Shown here one piece after another: positions 1-10,393 of a stretch of 64,000 bases of DNA. The position numbers and the translations under genes were made by a program. A model generated the notes under the pieces. That model was given only the letters and a program-made list of their open reading frames with translations. It was not told the origin of the DNA and made no database searches. Origin of the DNA: Paenibacillus sp. L3-i20 (GTDB lineage: Bacteria; Bacillota; Bacilli; Paenibacillales; Paenibacillaceae); the NCBI RefSeq assembly GCF_022180385.2, contig NZ_BQME02000002.1:1550001-1614000 (forward strand), written 5' to 3'. Numbering within the stretch: position 1 is the first letter of the stretch; each line of letters begins with the position of its first letter.

Positions 1-452
<452 letters not shown>

Positions 453-511
453 TCACTATAGATTTAAGCAGCCCCTACATAAAATGACTACTCATTTCCA
501 TTCTCTCACAA

Positions 512-1111
512 TCATGGGTGAGCTACAACGCTTTCTTTCAGTCCTTCAAGCAACTTCTTACCTATACCTTTTACACGAAGAAGATCATCCACATTTTTAA
601 ATAAACCATTCTTCTCCCTATCATTAACGATCGCTTCTGCTTTCGAAGGACCAATCCCCTTTAATTGATCCAGTTGTTCCTTCGTCGCACGATTGATATC
701 TATCTTTCCAGTTCCATCCTTACTGACTGCTTCTTTAACACCCGGATTATTCATTGTGTTAGCATCCGTTTGCTTGTGTCCCTTAGTATCTTCTGCGTTT
801 CCTTTAATAGCTTTTTCTCCATCGTTAGCGATCGCTACATGTTCTTGACTTGCAGCTTCATGCTGTTTACTTGCAGTCTCATTTGTTGAACCTGATTGTT
901 CTTCTGCGGAGCCTAACTGTTCTTCCGATAATTTGGCCGAGTGATCTAATGACGCCTGCACCGCTTCATTAAGTGGAATCCATTCCGCAGTCTGTGATGA
1001 TTTATTACCCATCAATGCAGCTACAAGTAACAGTACAGCTCCTAATAAACTTACTCCCATTAGCAATTTAGAACGAGTAGATGAACCAACTTTTCTTGTT
1101 TGAACGGACAT
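512..1111 (-). CDS. comEA: ComEA-like helix-hairpin-helix DNA receptor
   Basis: About 199 residues. An N-terminal membrane segment (near residues 17-35) is followed by a long low-complexity Ser/Glu/Gln/Ala linker and a C-terminal helix-hairpin-helix pair with IDINRATKEQLDQLKGIG and FKNVDDLLRVKGIG. This is the ComEA architecture: a membrane-anchored protein that binds incoming duplex DNA during transformation. The MSVQT start is chosen because GAAGGGAAGAAG lies just upstream; an in-frame ATG 51 bases earlier is less convincing. It is divergent from comER, as in Bacillus. The comEB and comEC genes are not adjacent here. Confidence 0.85.
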   Translation of the reverse strand: MSVQTRKVGSSTRSKLLMGVSLLGAVLLLVAALMGNKSSQTAEWIPLNEAVQASLDHSAKLSEEQLGSAEEQSGSTNETASKQHEAASQEHVAIANDGEKAIKGNAEDTKGHKQTDANTMNNPGVKEAVSKDGTGKIDINRATKEQLDQLKGIGPSKAEAIVNDREKNGLFKNVDDLLRVKGIGKKLLEGLKESVVAHP

Positions 1112-1225
1112 TAACTTCTTCCCTTCAACATATAAATTGATAGTTCGTGACATATAAAACAAGTCTTATGGAATAGAATAAATGAGCAAATCATATCCGC
1201 ATCTTGGGTAGTAGGAGGGCTTTAC

Positions 1226-2065
1226 ATGAATGTTGGATTTATCGGAATAGGTTCGATGGGAAGCTTGCTGATCGAATCGTTTATCGCATCTGGCGCGCTA
1301 TCGCCCTCAGAAATTTCAATTAGTAATCGAACTTTCTCCAAAGCGCAAGCGCTAGCTGATCGGTACCCGGGTATAAGAGCCGAATATACGAATGCTGAAG
1401 CAGCAATGGGTTGCGATATCGTTTTTTTGTGCATAAAGCCGCATGAATTTTTCCATGTTGTAAAGGATATTAAACCAATCGTCCGAGCTGAACAAATTAT
1501 TGTATCGATTACAAGCCCCGTTCTCGTCTCCCACTTAGAAGGTGAGCTGAATTGTAAAATAGCAAAAGTCATTCCTAGTATTACTAATCAAACCTGGAGT
1601 GGAACATCACTATGTATTTATGGTGATTCAATCGGTGAAACCGATAAAAAAAGACTGGAATCTTTGTTCACCCATATAAGTGAGCCTCTTCGCATTGACG
1701 AAAATTTTACTCGAATCGTGTCCGATCTTTCTAGTTGTGGTCCTGCGTTTATGGCCTTTTTTCTTCAGCAATTTGTTGATGCAGCCGTTGAGGAGACAGG
1801 TATTCCACGCGAGATTGCCCTTCAAGTAGCATCCAATATGTTGCTCGGCACTGGCTTACTCATTACTGAAGGAAGAATGAGTCCTACTGAGGTACAGGAA
1901 CGAGTAGCTGTACCTGGTGGAATAACAGCTCAAGCACTCCATATGTTAAGACGAGAAACGGACGGTATTTTCAATCAGCTTATCCGTACAACCCATGCTA
2001 AATATAATGAAGATTTGATCAAGGTTACTACCGCTTTCTGCGGCGAAGAGGTGAACGGACAATAG
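1226..2065 (+). CDS. comER: ComER, pyrroline-5-carboxylate reductase-like protein
   Basis: A 279-residue protein of the ProC fold. It has an N-terminal Rossmann nucleotide site (GFIGIGSMGS), the conserved IKPHEF segment, and a C-terminal dimer domain with VPGGITAQALHMLRRE. ProC enzymes make proline from pyrroline-5-carboxylate with NAD(P)H. The position divergent from comEA and next to leuS matches Bacillus comER, whose true substrate is uncertain and which has been linked to sporulation and biofilm control. TAGGAGGG precedes the ATG. A housekeeping proC role cannot be excluded. Confidence 0.85.
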   Translation: MNVGFIGIGSMGSLLIESFIASGALSPSEISISNRTFSKAQALADRYPGIRAEYTNAEAAMGCDIVFLCIKPHEFFHVVKDIKPIVRAEQIIVSITSPVLVSHLEGELNCKIAKVIPSITNQTWSGTSLCIYGDSIGETDKKRLESLFTHISEPLRIDENFTRIVSDLSSCGPAFMAFFLQQFVDAAVEETGIPREIALQVASNMLLGTGLLITEGRMSPTEVQERVAVPGGITAQALHMLRRETDGIFNQLIRTTHAKYNEDLIKVTTAFCGEEVNGQ

Positions 2066-2098
2066 CTGTGCATCAGCTAAAGCCCGCTCACCTCTTCG
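2044..2098. terminator. convergent comER/leuS hairpin
   Basis: Eleven-base perfect arms CGAAGAGGTGA and TCACCTCTTCG flank the short gap between the two convergent genes. The left arm lies inside the end of comER. There is no strong U-tract, so termination is inferred from the hairpin and the position. Confidence 0.5.
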
Positions 2099-2107
2099 GG
2101 TTCGCGA

Positions 2108-4549
2108 TTAATTCGCTACAATATTTACAAGCTTGCCTTTTACAACAACAACCTTGCGAATCGTCTTGCCAGAGATAAGTTCTTGCACTTTCTCCATCTC
2201 TTTCGCGAGCGATTCCATGTCAGCTTCGTTTGTATCTGCTGCAATGGAGACACGCTCTACGATTTTCCCGTTAACTTGAACGACGATCTCTACTTCTTGA
2301 TCTACTGTCCAAGCTTCATCAAAAATCGGCCATGCTGCATAGGAGATCGTTTCGCTAAGACCTAATTTCTCCCATAGCTCTTCTGTAATATGCGGAGCGA
2401 TCGGCGATAACATTTGTAGGAACTGCGCCATCGCTTCTTTTGGAAGGTGGTCCGTCTTGTACGCTTCATTTACAAATATCATTAATTGGCTAATGACAGT
2501 GTTGAAACGCAAGTTTTCGTAATCATCAGTAACCTTCTTAAGGGAACGATGCCATACCCGCTTAAAGGCATCCGAAGTTTCACCATCGTTAAACTTCGTA
2601 CTAAGTGTACCGTCTTCATTCACGAACAAGCGCCATACACGTGCAAGGAATCGATATGAACCTTCTACACCATTGGTATTCCACGGCTTAGTAGCTTCAA
2701 GAGGGCCCATAAACATTTCGTACATACGTAATGTATCCGCGCCAAATTCGTTTACAATTTCATCTGGGTTAATGACATTACCGCGAGATTTAGACATCTT
2801 CTCATTGTTCGTGCCTAGAATCATTCCTTGGTTTACAAGTTTTTGGAATGGTTCTTTTGTATGCACAACACCGATATCGTAAAGCACTTTATGCCAGAAA
2901 CGAGCATATAGCAAATGCAATACGGCATGCTCAGCTCCACCAATATAAAGATCTACAGGAAGCCATTCCTTCAGCTTCTCTGGCGAACAAATTTCATTTT
3001 CATTTTTCGGATCAATGAAACGCAAGTAATACCAACAGCTTCCTGCCCATTGCGGCATCGTATTTGTTTCACGACGCGCCTTCATTCCTGTTTCTGGATC
3101 AATCGTATTTACCCATTCAGTCACATTCGCAAGTGGAGATTCGCCCGTTCCTGATGGTGTAATAGCATCTACATCCGGCAATAAAAGCGGCAGCTGGTCT
3201 TCTGGTACAGGCTTCATGCTTCCATCTTCCAAATGAAGAATTGGAATTGGTTCTCCCCAGTAACGTTGACGGCTGAACAACCAATCGCGCAGACGGTATG
3301 TTACTTTCGCTTTACCTTTTCCCGTCTCAGTCAATCGTTCGATCATTACTTTAATTGCAGCTTCATTGTCTAGACCATTTAATAGATCAGAATTGACGTG
3401 TGGTCCGTCGCCAGAATAAGCTTCTTTTGAAACATCTCCGCCAGACACTACTTCAATAATTGGCAAATCGAACTGTTTTGCAAACTCCCAGTCGCGTGAA
3501 TCATGTCCAGGAACTGCCATAATAGCACCAGTACCATAACCAGCAAGTACATAGTCTGCTATCCAAATTGGAGTTTTCTCTCCATTTACTGGATTGATTG
3601 CATAAGCACCCGTGAATACGCCTGACTTTTCTTTCGCCAAATCAGTTCGTTCGAGATCACTCTTACGTGCTGCAACAGCCTGGTAAGCCTCAATCGCAGC
3701 CCTCTGCTCATCATTTGTAATGACAGCTACAAGTTCATGTTCAGGTGCAAGCACACAATATGTTGCTCCAAACAACGTATCAGGACGAGTTGTAAAGACA
3801 ACTAGCGATGCATCATGACCTTCGATATCAAAGGTTACTTCTGCTCCTGTCGATTTGCCAATCCAGTTGCGCTGCATATCTTTAATGCTTTCAGCCCAAT
3901 CTAGCTCATCCAAATCGTCCAATAAACGATCCGCATATTCTGTAATTTTAAGTATCCATTGGCGCATCGGTTTCCGAATAACTGGATGTCCTCCACGCTC
4001 ACTCTTACCATCGATAACTTCCTCATTAGCAAGTACAGTTCCAAGTACTGGACACCAGTTAACTGGAACTTCAGCTACATAAGCAAGTCCACGGTTGTAT
4101 AGCTGTATAAATATCCACTGTGTCCATTTATAGTAGTCTGGGTCAGTTGTGCTGAACTCACGATCCCAATCATAAGAAAAACCAAGTGATTTGATTTGGC
4201 GACGGAAGTTGTCAATATTTTTGAAAGTGATGTCTCTTGGATGCTGGCCTGTTTCTAGAGCATACTGCTCTGCTGGAAGACCAAATGCGTCCCAGCCCAT
4301 CGGATGAAGAACATTGTAACCCTTCATGCGTTTGTAGCGAGACATAATATCAGTTGCCGTATATCCCTCTGGATGCCCTACATGCAGCCCTGCTCCTGAA
4401 GGGTAAGGGAACATATCAAGCGCATAAAATTTTGGCTTATCAGAATCCTCTTTTGTTTGGAATGTCTTATTCTCATCCCAAATTTGTTGCCATTTCGGCT
4501 CAATCGCTTGCGGATTATAGCCATGGCGTTGCGGCTCTTGACTCATCAT
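2108..4549 (-). CDS. leuS: leucyl-tRNA synthetase
   Basis: A full-length 813-residue class I aminoacyl-tRNA synthetase that charges tRNA-Leu. It has the HIGH-type motif ([16 protein letters not shown], near residue 50), the CP1 editing domain with [12 protein letters not shown], the KMSKS signature ([11 protein letters not shown]) and an anticodon-binding C-terminus ending in a ubiquitin-like fold region. AGGAGGAAAT is followed by ATGATG, so translation may begin at the second ATG (4546). The upstream T-box leader shows control by uncharged tRNA-Leu. Confidence 0.98.
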   Translation of the reverse strand: MMSQEPQRHGYNPQAIEPKWQQIWDENKTFQTKEDSDKPKFYALDMFPYPSGAGLHVGHPEGYTATDIMSRYKRMKGYNVLHPMGWDAFGLPAEQYALETGQHPRDITFKNIDNFRRQIKSLGFSYDWDREFSTTDPDYYKWTQWIFIQLYNRGLAYVAEVPVNWCPVLGTVLANEEVIDGKSERGGHPVIRKPMRQWILKITEYADRLLDDLDELDWAESIKDMQRNWIGKSTGAEVTFDIEGHDASLVVFTTRPDTLFGATYCVLAPEHELVAVITNDEQRAAIEAYQAVAARKSDLERTDLAKEKSGVFTGAYAINPVNGEKTPIWIADYVLAGYGTGAIMAVPGHDSRDWEFAKQFDLPIIEVVSGGDVSKEAYSGDGPHVNSDLLNGLDNEAAIKVMIERLTETGKGKAKVTYRLRDWLFSRQRYWGEPIPILHLEDGSMKPVPEDQLPLLLPDVDAITPSGTGESPLANVTEWVNTIDPETGMKARRETNTMPQWAGSCWYYLRFIDPKNENEICSPEKLKEWLPVDLYIGGAEHAVLHLLYARFWHKVLYDIGVVHTKEPFQKLVNQGMILGTNNEKMSKSRGNVINPDEIVNEFGADTLRMYEMFMGPLEATKPWNTNGVEGSYRFLARVWRLFVNEDGTLSTKFNDGETSDAFKRVWHRSLKKVTDDYENLRFNTVISQLMIFVNEAYKTDHLPKEAMAQFLQMLSPIAPHITEELWEKLGLSETISYAAWPIFDEAWTVDQEVEIVVQVNGKIVERVSIAADTNEADMESLAKEMEKVQELISGKTIRKVVVVKGKLVNIVAN

Positions 4550-4577
4550 ATTTCCTCCTAATCTTCAATAACAAACA

Positions 4578-4868
4578 TAAAACCTCTCGCCCCCAGCGAA
4601 TTAACGCTAGGGACGAGAGGTTATTCTCCCGTGGTACCACCCTAGTTAGCGCCGGACAGTCTTTGTCCTACGCTCACTTGTCACCATTATCGCTGGCCAG
4701 TCGGTGCGTTTCGTCGTCCTTTGCAAGTAAAGACGGTTTAGCGCACAGCTCCGAGATGAGTTTCCTCGCGCACAAAGTCCGGCTTTCACCAACCGCCAGC
4801 TCTCTAAGCTTTGTAATCGCAAGTACTGATTCTCTTCAACGCTCCATATTCAAAAACATTTACTTGTA
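4578..4868 (-). ncRNA. T-box leader of leuS
   Basis: The reverse strand between promoter and leuS carries the T-box core AGGGTGGTACCACG (near 4625-4640), followed by a strong terminator hairpin with GAGAGG/CCTCTC arms and a TTTTATG tail (about 4580-4622). Upstream are the AGTACTTGCGATT-type stem I segment, a GGTGAAAGCC stem, and AAACTCATCTCGGAGC, where CTC is the likely leucine specifier. Uncharged tRNA-Leu pairing with the core should favour the antiterminator and so leuS expression. The boundaries are approximate. Confidence 0.93.
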
Positions 4869-4898
4869 ATTATATAAGCCGCTAAGTATACGTGTCAA
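4869..4898 (-). promoter_or_regulatory. sigma-A type promoter of the leuS T-box transcript
   Basis: On the reverse strand a perfect TTGACA (4893-4898) and a perfect TATAAT (4869-4874) are separated by 18 bases, directly upstream of the T-box stem I. Confidence 0.85.
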
Positions 4899-5062
4899 GC
4901 GACTTGCAGCCATTCCCCCAATTACATTTATGAGGTCTTGATATGTTAATGCTGCGACTAAAGTCCAGACAAATGTTAGACCATAGTCTATTTTTCTAAA
5001 TTATGGAATGACTTAATGTAATAATCGAAGGAAAAATTTTCTTTTGAGAGGATGAATGAATC

Positions 5063-7078
5063 ATGTACTCGTTAGCTCTTCATAAGAAACGAAAAACTTG
5101 GATGGCACTACTTGTTGCAACTACGCTTGTTTTTACTATGTTTTCACTACCCCACAAGGCAAACATCGAAGCCGCTGCTTTCACGGGACCTTCAGATACA
5201 AAAGAAGTTGAGACGTTTGCCGACGCTTTTTTTAATCGCCCAGAAATAAAGGAAAACCTAGTAGGAAGCTCATTTGTTGTTGTAAGCGGCAATAATGTTT
5301 TGCTGAACAAAGGTTATGGAATTGAAGACTTAGAAAGTAAAAAGCCTGTTGATCCTAACAAAACTATCTTCCGAGTTGCATCCATTTCAAAACTATTTAC
5401 AGCTACATCTGTCATGCAGCTTGTAGAGGAAGGGAAAATAGATTTGGATGTTGATGTACAGCATTATTTAAAAGGACTAACTATTCCGAACAACACCAAT
5501 ACAAAACTTACTATGCGACATCTATTAACACATACATCCGGCTTCGATAAAACCGATACGCTAACCTCCTCGTCTGCAAGCAAGGCCAACTATCCGTTAA
5601 AACAATATTTGAAAGATAATATGCCCACCATCGTGCGGACACCAGGAGAAGCTTACCGTTATGATAATCTAGCATCTAATTTTCAAGGGCTGATTGTCGA
5701 GCAAGTAACAGGCAAACCATTTGAACAAGTCATTGATGAGAAGATATTGCAGCCATTAGGTATGGAAAATAGCGATTTTCGAATGTCGGAGAAAGTGCTC
5801 GCTCAATTAGCTACAGGTTATGATGCAAATAAAAAGCCATACCCCGATTATAACCTAGTACCAACGATTGCACCTGATGGGGGATTTTTCGCAACAGGTA
5901 CCGATATGAGCAAGTTTATGTTAGCCCACTTAAATGGCGGCAAGCTGGGAGATAATCGAATTTTATCGGAAAATACATTAAAAGAAATGCATCAAACACA
6001 AGTCAGCATTCATCCTGAACGTCCAAATATGACATTAGGTTTCGAAATGTTTTTTCAAGAACATTTTAATGGTCAGTTCGTCATTGGAAAAGGCGGCGAC
6101 CTTGAGGGTTACCACTCGTGGCTATGGCTGTTGCCTGAAAAAAAAGTTGGAGGATTTGTTATTACTAATAGCGACTCAAGCAATATAAGAGAACAATTGT
6201 TTGCTGCATTTATGGATCATTATTATCCTAAATCTGATGAAGAACACTCATCGATTACACTTACTAAAGCTCAATTGATACGTTATGAAGGCACTTTCCG
6301 TTACTTAAGATTTCCATTGATCTCTTTCAAAATAAAAGCTGAAGAAGGTTTTCTGACCGTCATCGGGCCAACTCGAACAATAAAATTAAAACCTATCGGT
6401 ACAAACTTATTTCAAGATGAGGGGGGCAAGTTAGCAGCTTTTAAAGAAAATGAAACTAAAAACATAACGTATTTGTCTTATCTGACGGACGATGCCTGGT
6501 CGGAACGTGTTCAGCAGTTGTCTGACTTTACCGATGTGCCGCGTACTGATCCTTTTTCAAATGATATTTATTCGTTACGAGACCTAGGGAGCCTATTAGA
6601 ACCAACTTCTTCTCATTTTCATCCAAACAAAAAAGTAACACGTGCGCAATTCGCAGCACAACTTGTTCGATTAATAGGAGTTATGGAATCGACTAATACA
6701 TCATCTTTTGTTGATATCAAAAACAATCGTTATGCTCCTGAAATTCAAACTTTGGCAGACACGAATGTAATAAATGGTACAACAGCTCATACTTTTAGAC
6801 CGGACCACGCTATTACAAGAGAAGAAGCAGCTGTAATGATTTATCGCTTCTCACAAATAATCAGTTTCACTGCAGTTCCCGCTAAACTAATTGATAAACC
6901 GTCACCATGGGCAGATGAAGCCGTACAATTTATTGTTGCATTTGGTTTGCACGGTCCAGAGGTTAAGGCTACAGAAGCTGGGACAAATTTTCGGTCGAAA
7001 GAGTTTTTGCTTAATAAAGAAGCCGCTGCAATGCTAAACTCATTTGCTCAATTATTTACATCTGGAATAGGCATATAA
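5063..7078 (+). CDS. secreted beta-lactamase-fold serine hydrolase with S-layer homology region
   Basis: A 671-residue protein. Residues 1-39 form a signal peptide (KRKTW, then a hydrophobic core ending near EAAAF). The catalytic domain has S107-I-S-K110 (SxxK), Y200-D-N202 (YxN) and a later GKGGDLEGYHSW segment in place of the KTG box, as in class C beta-lactamase/esterase/DD-peptidase relatives. After about residue 495 come SLH-like repeats (VTRAQFAAQLVRLIG, ITREEAAVMIYRFSQ) that should hold the protein on the wall polymer. The substrate cannot be read from the sequence. GAGAGGATGAATGAATC precedes the ATG. It stands alone between terminators. Confidence 0.85.
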   Translation: MYSLALHKKRKTWMALLVATTLVFTMFSLPHKANIEAAAFTGPSDTKEVETFADAFFNRPEIKENLVGSSFVVVSGNNVLLNKGYGIEDLESKKPVDPNKTIFRVASISKLFTATSVMQLVEEGKIDLDVDVQHYLKGLTIPNNTNTKLTMRHLLTHTSGFDKTDTLTSSSASKANYPLKQYLKDNMPTIVRTPGEAYRYDNLASNFQGLIVEQVTGKPFEQVIDEKILQPLGMENSDFRMSEKVLAQLATGYDANKKPYPDYNLVPTIAPDGGFFATGTDMSKFMLAHLNGGKLGDNRILSENTLKEMHQTQVSIHPERPNMTLGFEMFFQEHFNGQFVIGKGGDLEGYHSWLWLLPEKKVGGFVITNSDSSNIREQLFAAFMDHYYPKSDEEHSSITLTKAQLIRYEGTFRYLRFPLISFKIKAEEGFLTVIGPTRTIKLKPIGTNLFQDEGGKLAAFKENETKNITYLSYLTDDAWSERVQQLSDFTDVPRTDPFSNDIYSLRDLGSLLEPTSSHFHPNKKVTRAQFAAQLVRLIGVMESTNTSSFVDIKNNRYAPEIQTLADTNVINGTTAHTFRPDHAITREEAAVMIYRFSQIISFTAVPAKLIDKPSPWADEAVQFIVAFGLHGPEVKATEAGTNFRSKEFLLNKEAAAMLNSFAQLFTSGIGI

Positions 7079-7084
7079 AATATA

Positions 7085-7125
7085 AGACTGCCCGACCATC
7101 TGCTGTGAGATGTGACGGGCAGTCT
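7085..7125. terminator. bidirectional hairpin between convergent genes
   Basis: Ten-base arms AGACTGCCCG and CGGGCAGTCT lie between the SLH protein and the convergent MFS gene. It is probably used in both directions. Confidence 0.7.
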
Positions 7126-7129
7126 AGTT

Positions 7130-8383
7130 TCAAACTTTACGATCCGCACCTGCATACAAGCCAACAGCTCCATACGCAATAGACACTGCAATAATTAATA
7201 ACAATGGGATACTCCAATTATCCGACCAATCATGCAATACTCCAAACAACAATGGCCCGCTGGCTGCCAGCAAGTAGCCGATGGACTGTGCCATGCCCGA
7301 CAACTGGGCCGACTCCCCGCTAGTACGTGTTCTAAGTGCAAAGAACATAACTGCAAGTCCGAAGCCGCCTCCCACTCCTAGACCTAATATGATCATGCTG
7401 ACAGGTACTGCTGCCGATCCCCCTAGAAGCAACAATAAATAGCCAACAACAAAAATAGATGATATAGATAATGCAATACTTCGTTGACTAGAACGCCTTC
7501 CTGCCATAATTGGAACGATAAAAGTTGACAACATGCTAACAAGTTGCATAAGTGCTAACATCCAACCTGCATGAGCAGTATTTAATCCTTTATCGACTAA
7601 TATTAATGGTATCCAAGTCACGTTTACATAAAAACAAAATGATTGTAAACCAAGAAATAAAGACACCGACCATGCAAGTGGTGAGCGCCATATACTGACC
7701 TTTGTTTTTTCATCCTTTTGGACAGAACTCGTTTGCAGTATGCCTGAAGTCCCTCTCAGGCCATTCCAGCTAATTTGCGACAACCATACGATAGCTGCAA
7801 TTAGAGCGACAAGCGAAGTTGCTGCAAGTGTAACTTGCCAACTGAAGCCAAACCCTTCAGTCAATGGAACACTAATCCCCGAGCCAATTGCTGCACCTAA
7901 GTTCATCGAAACGGTATATACGCCTGTCATTAATCCGACTTTATTCGGATAGTCCCGTTTAACAAGACTTGGAAGCAGTACGTTAGCGACTGCAATCGCA
8001 GTACCAAGCAAAGCAGTTCCCAAAAATAATGCGTAAACGGATGGGAGTGATCGTACAATGATTGCTGCAGTCAATAATATTGATGCTGCAAATAGAGAAA
8101 ACTCCATGCCGAGTCGAGCCGCAATTTTGGGTGCAAACGGAGAAACAAAAGCAAACGCCAATAATGGTAATGTTGTAAGAAGCCCTGTCATGCCACCTGA
8201 TAAACCCATCGAAGAGCTGATTTGATCTACAATCGGTCCAACTGCTGTAATCGGTGCTCTCATAATAATTGCAACTAGCAAAATACTGAGTACGAGCAGC
8301 CAAGAGCGATTGTTGCTTTTTCCCGATGCTAGTAATGGCTGATAACCCTGTTGCTTCTCTGCTGACTGATATTCACTGCCCAT
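7130..8383 (-). CDS. MFS transporter, CynX/NimT-like
   Basis: About 417 residues with twelve predicted membrane helices. The start (LLVLSILLVAIIMRAPITAVGPIVDQI) and the loops match the cyanate/2-nitroimidazole permease group of the major facilitator superfamily. The substrate is unknown. I place the start at MGSEYQ because GGAAAGGTGG lies before it; an ATG 24 bases upstream overlaps that site. The GNAT gene lies close upstream on the same strand (47-base gap), so the two may be co-transcribed. Confidence 0.85.
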   Translation of the reverse strand: MGSEYQSAEKQQGYQPLLASGKSNNRSWLLVLSILLVAIIMRAPITAVGPIVDQISSSMGLSGGMTGLLTTLPLLAFAFVSPFAPKIAARLGMEFSLFAASILLTAAIIVRSLPSVYALFLGTALLGTAIAVANVLLPSLVKRDYPNKVGLMTGVYTVSMNLGAAIGSGISVPLTEGFGFSWQVTLAATSLVALIAAIVWLSQISWNGLRGTSGILQTSSVQKDEKTKVSIWRSPLAWSVSLFLGLQSFCFYVNVTWIPLILVDKGLNTAHAGWMLALMQLVSMLSTFIVPIMAGRRSSQRSIALSISSIFVVGYLLLLLGGSAAVPVSMIILGLGVGGGFGLAVMFFALRTRTSGESAQLSGMAQSIGYLLAASGPLLFGVLHDWSDNWSIPLLLIIAVSIAYGAVGLYAGADRKV

Positions 8384-8429
8384 TACTTTTGTAGTCCACC
8401 TTTCCAAACCATTACCTAAACATTACTTG

Positions 8430-9227
8430 TTATTCTGTCGTTTTTTTAACACGGTACCAATAGTCATAGCTATATTTAAACCCAAACTTATCGTATAAAC
8501 GGCTGGCAGCAACATTTCCTGTCACGACTAGCAAATAAGCATTATCAGCTCCGTTTTCTTTAGCCCACATCAACAACTGTCTCGTCAATTGTTCTCCATA
8601 TCCAAGTCCTCTAGAAGCAGGTTCAGTTACAATATCGTATAGTCCTGCCCATCCTTGTTCAATAACAACAGCTCCGCATGCAACTGGTTTCCTATCTTCT
8701 AACAAAACAGCAAAAGCTTTGCGTAAGGGCTGATCACTCATCATTCGCCTAGTCGTTTCTCTTTGATGCTCATTTAATCCTTGCATAACCGCAACAGCAT
8801 CAAGCCAAAACGAGGTCGGCTCCGTCGTAATAACGATTTTAATTTTCGGATTTATTGCTTCGCCAACTTTGGAAACGCTGCCCGCCTCACTATTCATTGG
8901 CTCTACAAGATCACGTAACGATGCTGTTTTTACGGTCGTGTGATCGAACATAATGTACCCTTGTTCATCTAATCGATTATCTAATTCTTTTGGTTTCGAA
9001 AAGGGAGTTATTTTGAATACAGTCGCAAGATCACGCTCCCTGTACATCTCTTCGCATCGTTTTATTTTGTCATCCAAAGCTAAGGTGTGGCCATAGATTG
9101 CATTTATTGAATTCGATCTTTTTGTATAACCATCTGCGAATCGAAGCAACCAGCCGTCATATAAAACGGTTTGCAACGCGGGCCAGCCATTCAAACTCAT
9201 TTCCTCAATATTTTTTCTAATATCCAT
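8430..9227 (-). CDS. GNAT family N-acetyltransferase
   Basis: A 265-residue protein. The C-terminal GNAT core is clear: VACGAVVIEQGWAGLYDIVT, then the acetyl-CoA loop RGLGYGEQLTRQLL (R/Q-x-x-G-x-G/A), then ASRLYDKFGFKYSYDYWYR, which closes the fold. The N-terminal half is a degenerate GNAT-like segment, common in Bacillales members. Acetyl acceptor unknown. GAGGTCG lies before the ATG. Confidence 0.85.
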   Translation of the reverse strand: MDIRKNIEEMSLNGWPALQTVLYDGWLLRFADGYTKRSNSINAIYGHTLALDDKIKRCEEMYRERDLATVFKITPFSKPKELDNRLDEQGYIMFDHTTVKTASLRDLVEPMNSEAGSVSKVGEAINPKIKIVITTEPTSFWLDAVAVMQGLNEHQRETTRRMMSDQPLRKAFAVLLEDRKPVACGAVVIEQGWAGLYDIVTEPASRGLGYGEQLTRQLLMWAKENGADNAYLLVVTGNVAASRLYDKFGFKYSYDYWYRVKKTTE

Positions 9228-9253
9228 AAACGACCTCCACTCACTTCAATATT

Positions 9254-9580
9254 TTAATTGCCTTCATACTCCGATGCTGCCTTTATGTTGAATCGTTCTA
9301 AATGATCGAATAGTTTCTCTTGCAGGAGCACTTCAACTTGCTTCTTCCCTAACAAATCAAAATGCGGATATTGATCACGAGCGTGGATATAATGCGGATT
9401 CAATCCATTACTCCTACACCACTCTGATAGCTTATCCAAATTTGAGCACCCAACCTTTGTTACAGTTTTCATACCTGGAAATCTTGGATCAAGCCAGTAA
9501 TGGGTAAGAAAAGCGATCTCTCCTCCAGCTACTGTAGATTTCCATCTAATCATTTCATCTCTGGATATACCGAACGCCAT
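9254..9580 (-). CDS. conserved hypothetical protein (YneQ-like)
   Basis: A 108-residue soluble protein starting MAFGISRDEMIRWK, with EIAFLTHYWLDPRFPG, TVTKVGCSNLDKL and HARDQYPHFDLLG. The pattern resembles the Bacillus YneQ family, but I am working from memory and the function is unknown. AGGAGCAGGTGAGAA precedes the ATG. It is 27 bases upstream of the GNAT gene on the same strand, so a small operon is plausible. Confidence 0.75.
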   Translation of the reverse strand: MAFGISRDEMIRWKSTVAGGEIAFLTHYWLDPRFPGMKTVTKVGCSNLDKLSEWCRSNGLNPHYIHARDQYPHFDLLGKKQVEVLLQEKLFDHLERFNIKAASEYEGN

Positions 9581-9724
9581 TTCTCACCTGCTCCTTAGGC
9601 CTTTTCATTTTATATCGCCAACTGATAAATAATATTTTTATAGTGGTCAAAAAAGCTAAAGTAATGCTTATCACATTTGGTTGATACAATTCCAATATAT
9701 TGTGATAATAGGAGAGAACAAAAG

Positions 9725-10019
9725 ATGAATGAGCTTTTTAATCAATTTAAAAGCTTTGCATTGCCGATGATATCGAATCGCTACATCCAACATCTCATAC
9801 CCGGAATGGACAACCAGTCCCAATTCTCTTCCTAGGTACAATTCATTATTTAATGTTGGCATTTTTTGTTAATTATACAAAGATGACATTAGCTCAATCT
9901 TACAGGTCAAATGGGATAAGTATTGCTATCATTCAGAATAACGTTATGGTAAAGAATATAAAGAAACACTTGCAGAAACGGATGGACATGGTCGATGGTT
10001 TAAATGGAAGCACAACTAA
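9725..10019 (+). pseudogene. decayed gene remnant
   Basis: A well-placed ribosome binding site (TAGGAGAG) precedes an ATG at 9725 whose frame reads MNELFNQFKSFALPMIS and stops after about 36 codons. Protein-like sequence then continues in other frames: LGTIHYLMLAFFVNYT near 9832, and KEYKETLAETDGHGRWFKWK at 9951-10010, followed by stops. This is what several frameshifts in one former gene would leave. I do not recognise the family. It fills most of the 480-base gap between its neighbours. Confidence 0.45.
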
Positions 10020-10059
10020 GCCACTGACTCATTTCCCAATATATTCTAAATTGAGACTA

Positions 10060-10266
10060 CTACTTAACATTGGTGAAATCGATACTCTTCACTCTACCCA
10101 CTTGCCCGTCCTGCAGCCTCACTTTAATGCCATGCGGATGTCTCGGTGAATTGGTCAAAATGTCTTTGACAATACCTTTAGTTAGCTTTCCTGTGCGCTG
10201 ATCTGCTTTGAGCACAATATAAACTTGTTGCCCTATCTTTATATCTGAACGAATTGATCCGGTCAT
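10060..10266 (-). CDS. ywbE: YwbE family protein
   Basis: A 68-residue protein, typical length for the YwbE (DUF2196) family. It shows IKIGQQVYIVLKADQRTG, LTKGIVKDILTNS, HPHGIKVRLQDGQVGRV. This is a small all-beta fold found across Firmicutes with no established function. AAGAGGAATGAGAG lies before the ATG. Confidence 0.88.
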   Translation of the reverse strand: MTGSIRSDIKIGQQVYIVLKADQRTGKLTKGIVKDILTNSPRHPHGIKVRLQDGQVGRVKSIDFTNVK

Positions 10267-10393
10267 ATACTCTCATTCCTCTTCCTCTTAGATGTTGGCT
10301 ATAAGCATATCATATGCAATATGAAGATGCACTTGTCGTGGACACCTGTTATACTTAGCTTCATACGAAAGATGAAAAGAGGAAAATTCAAGT

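Noticed and set aside
9671-9862. 63-codon leftward frame
   Set aside because: No ribosome site, and it is antisense to the gene remnant that better explains the region.
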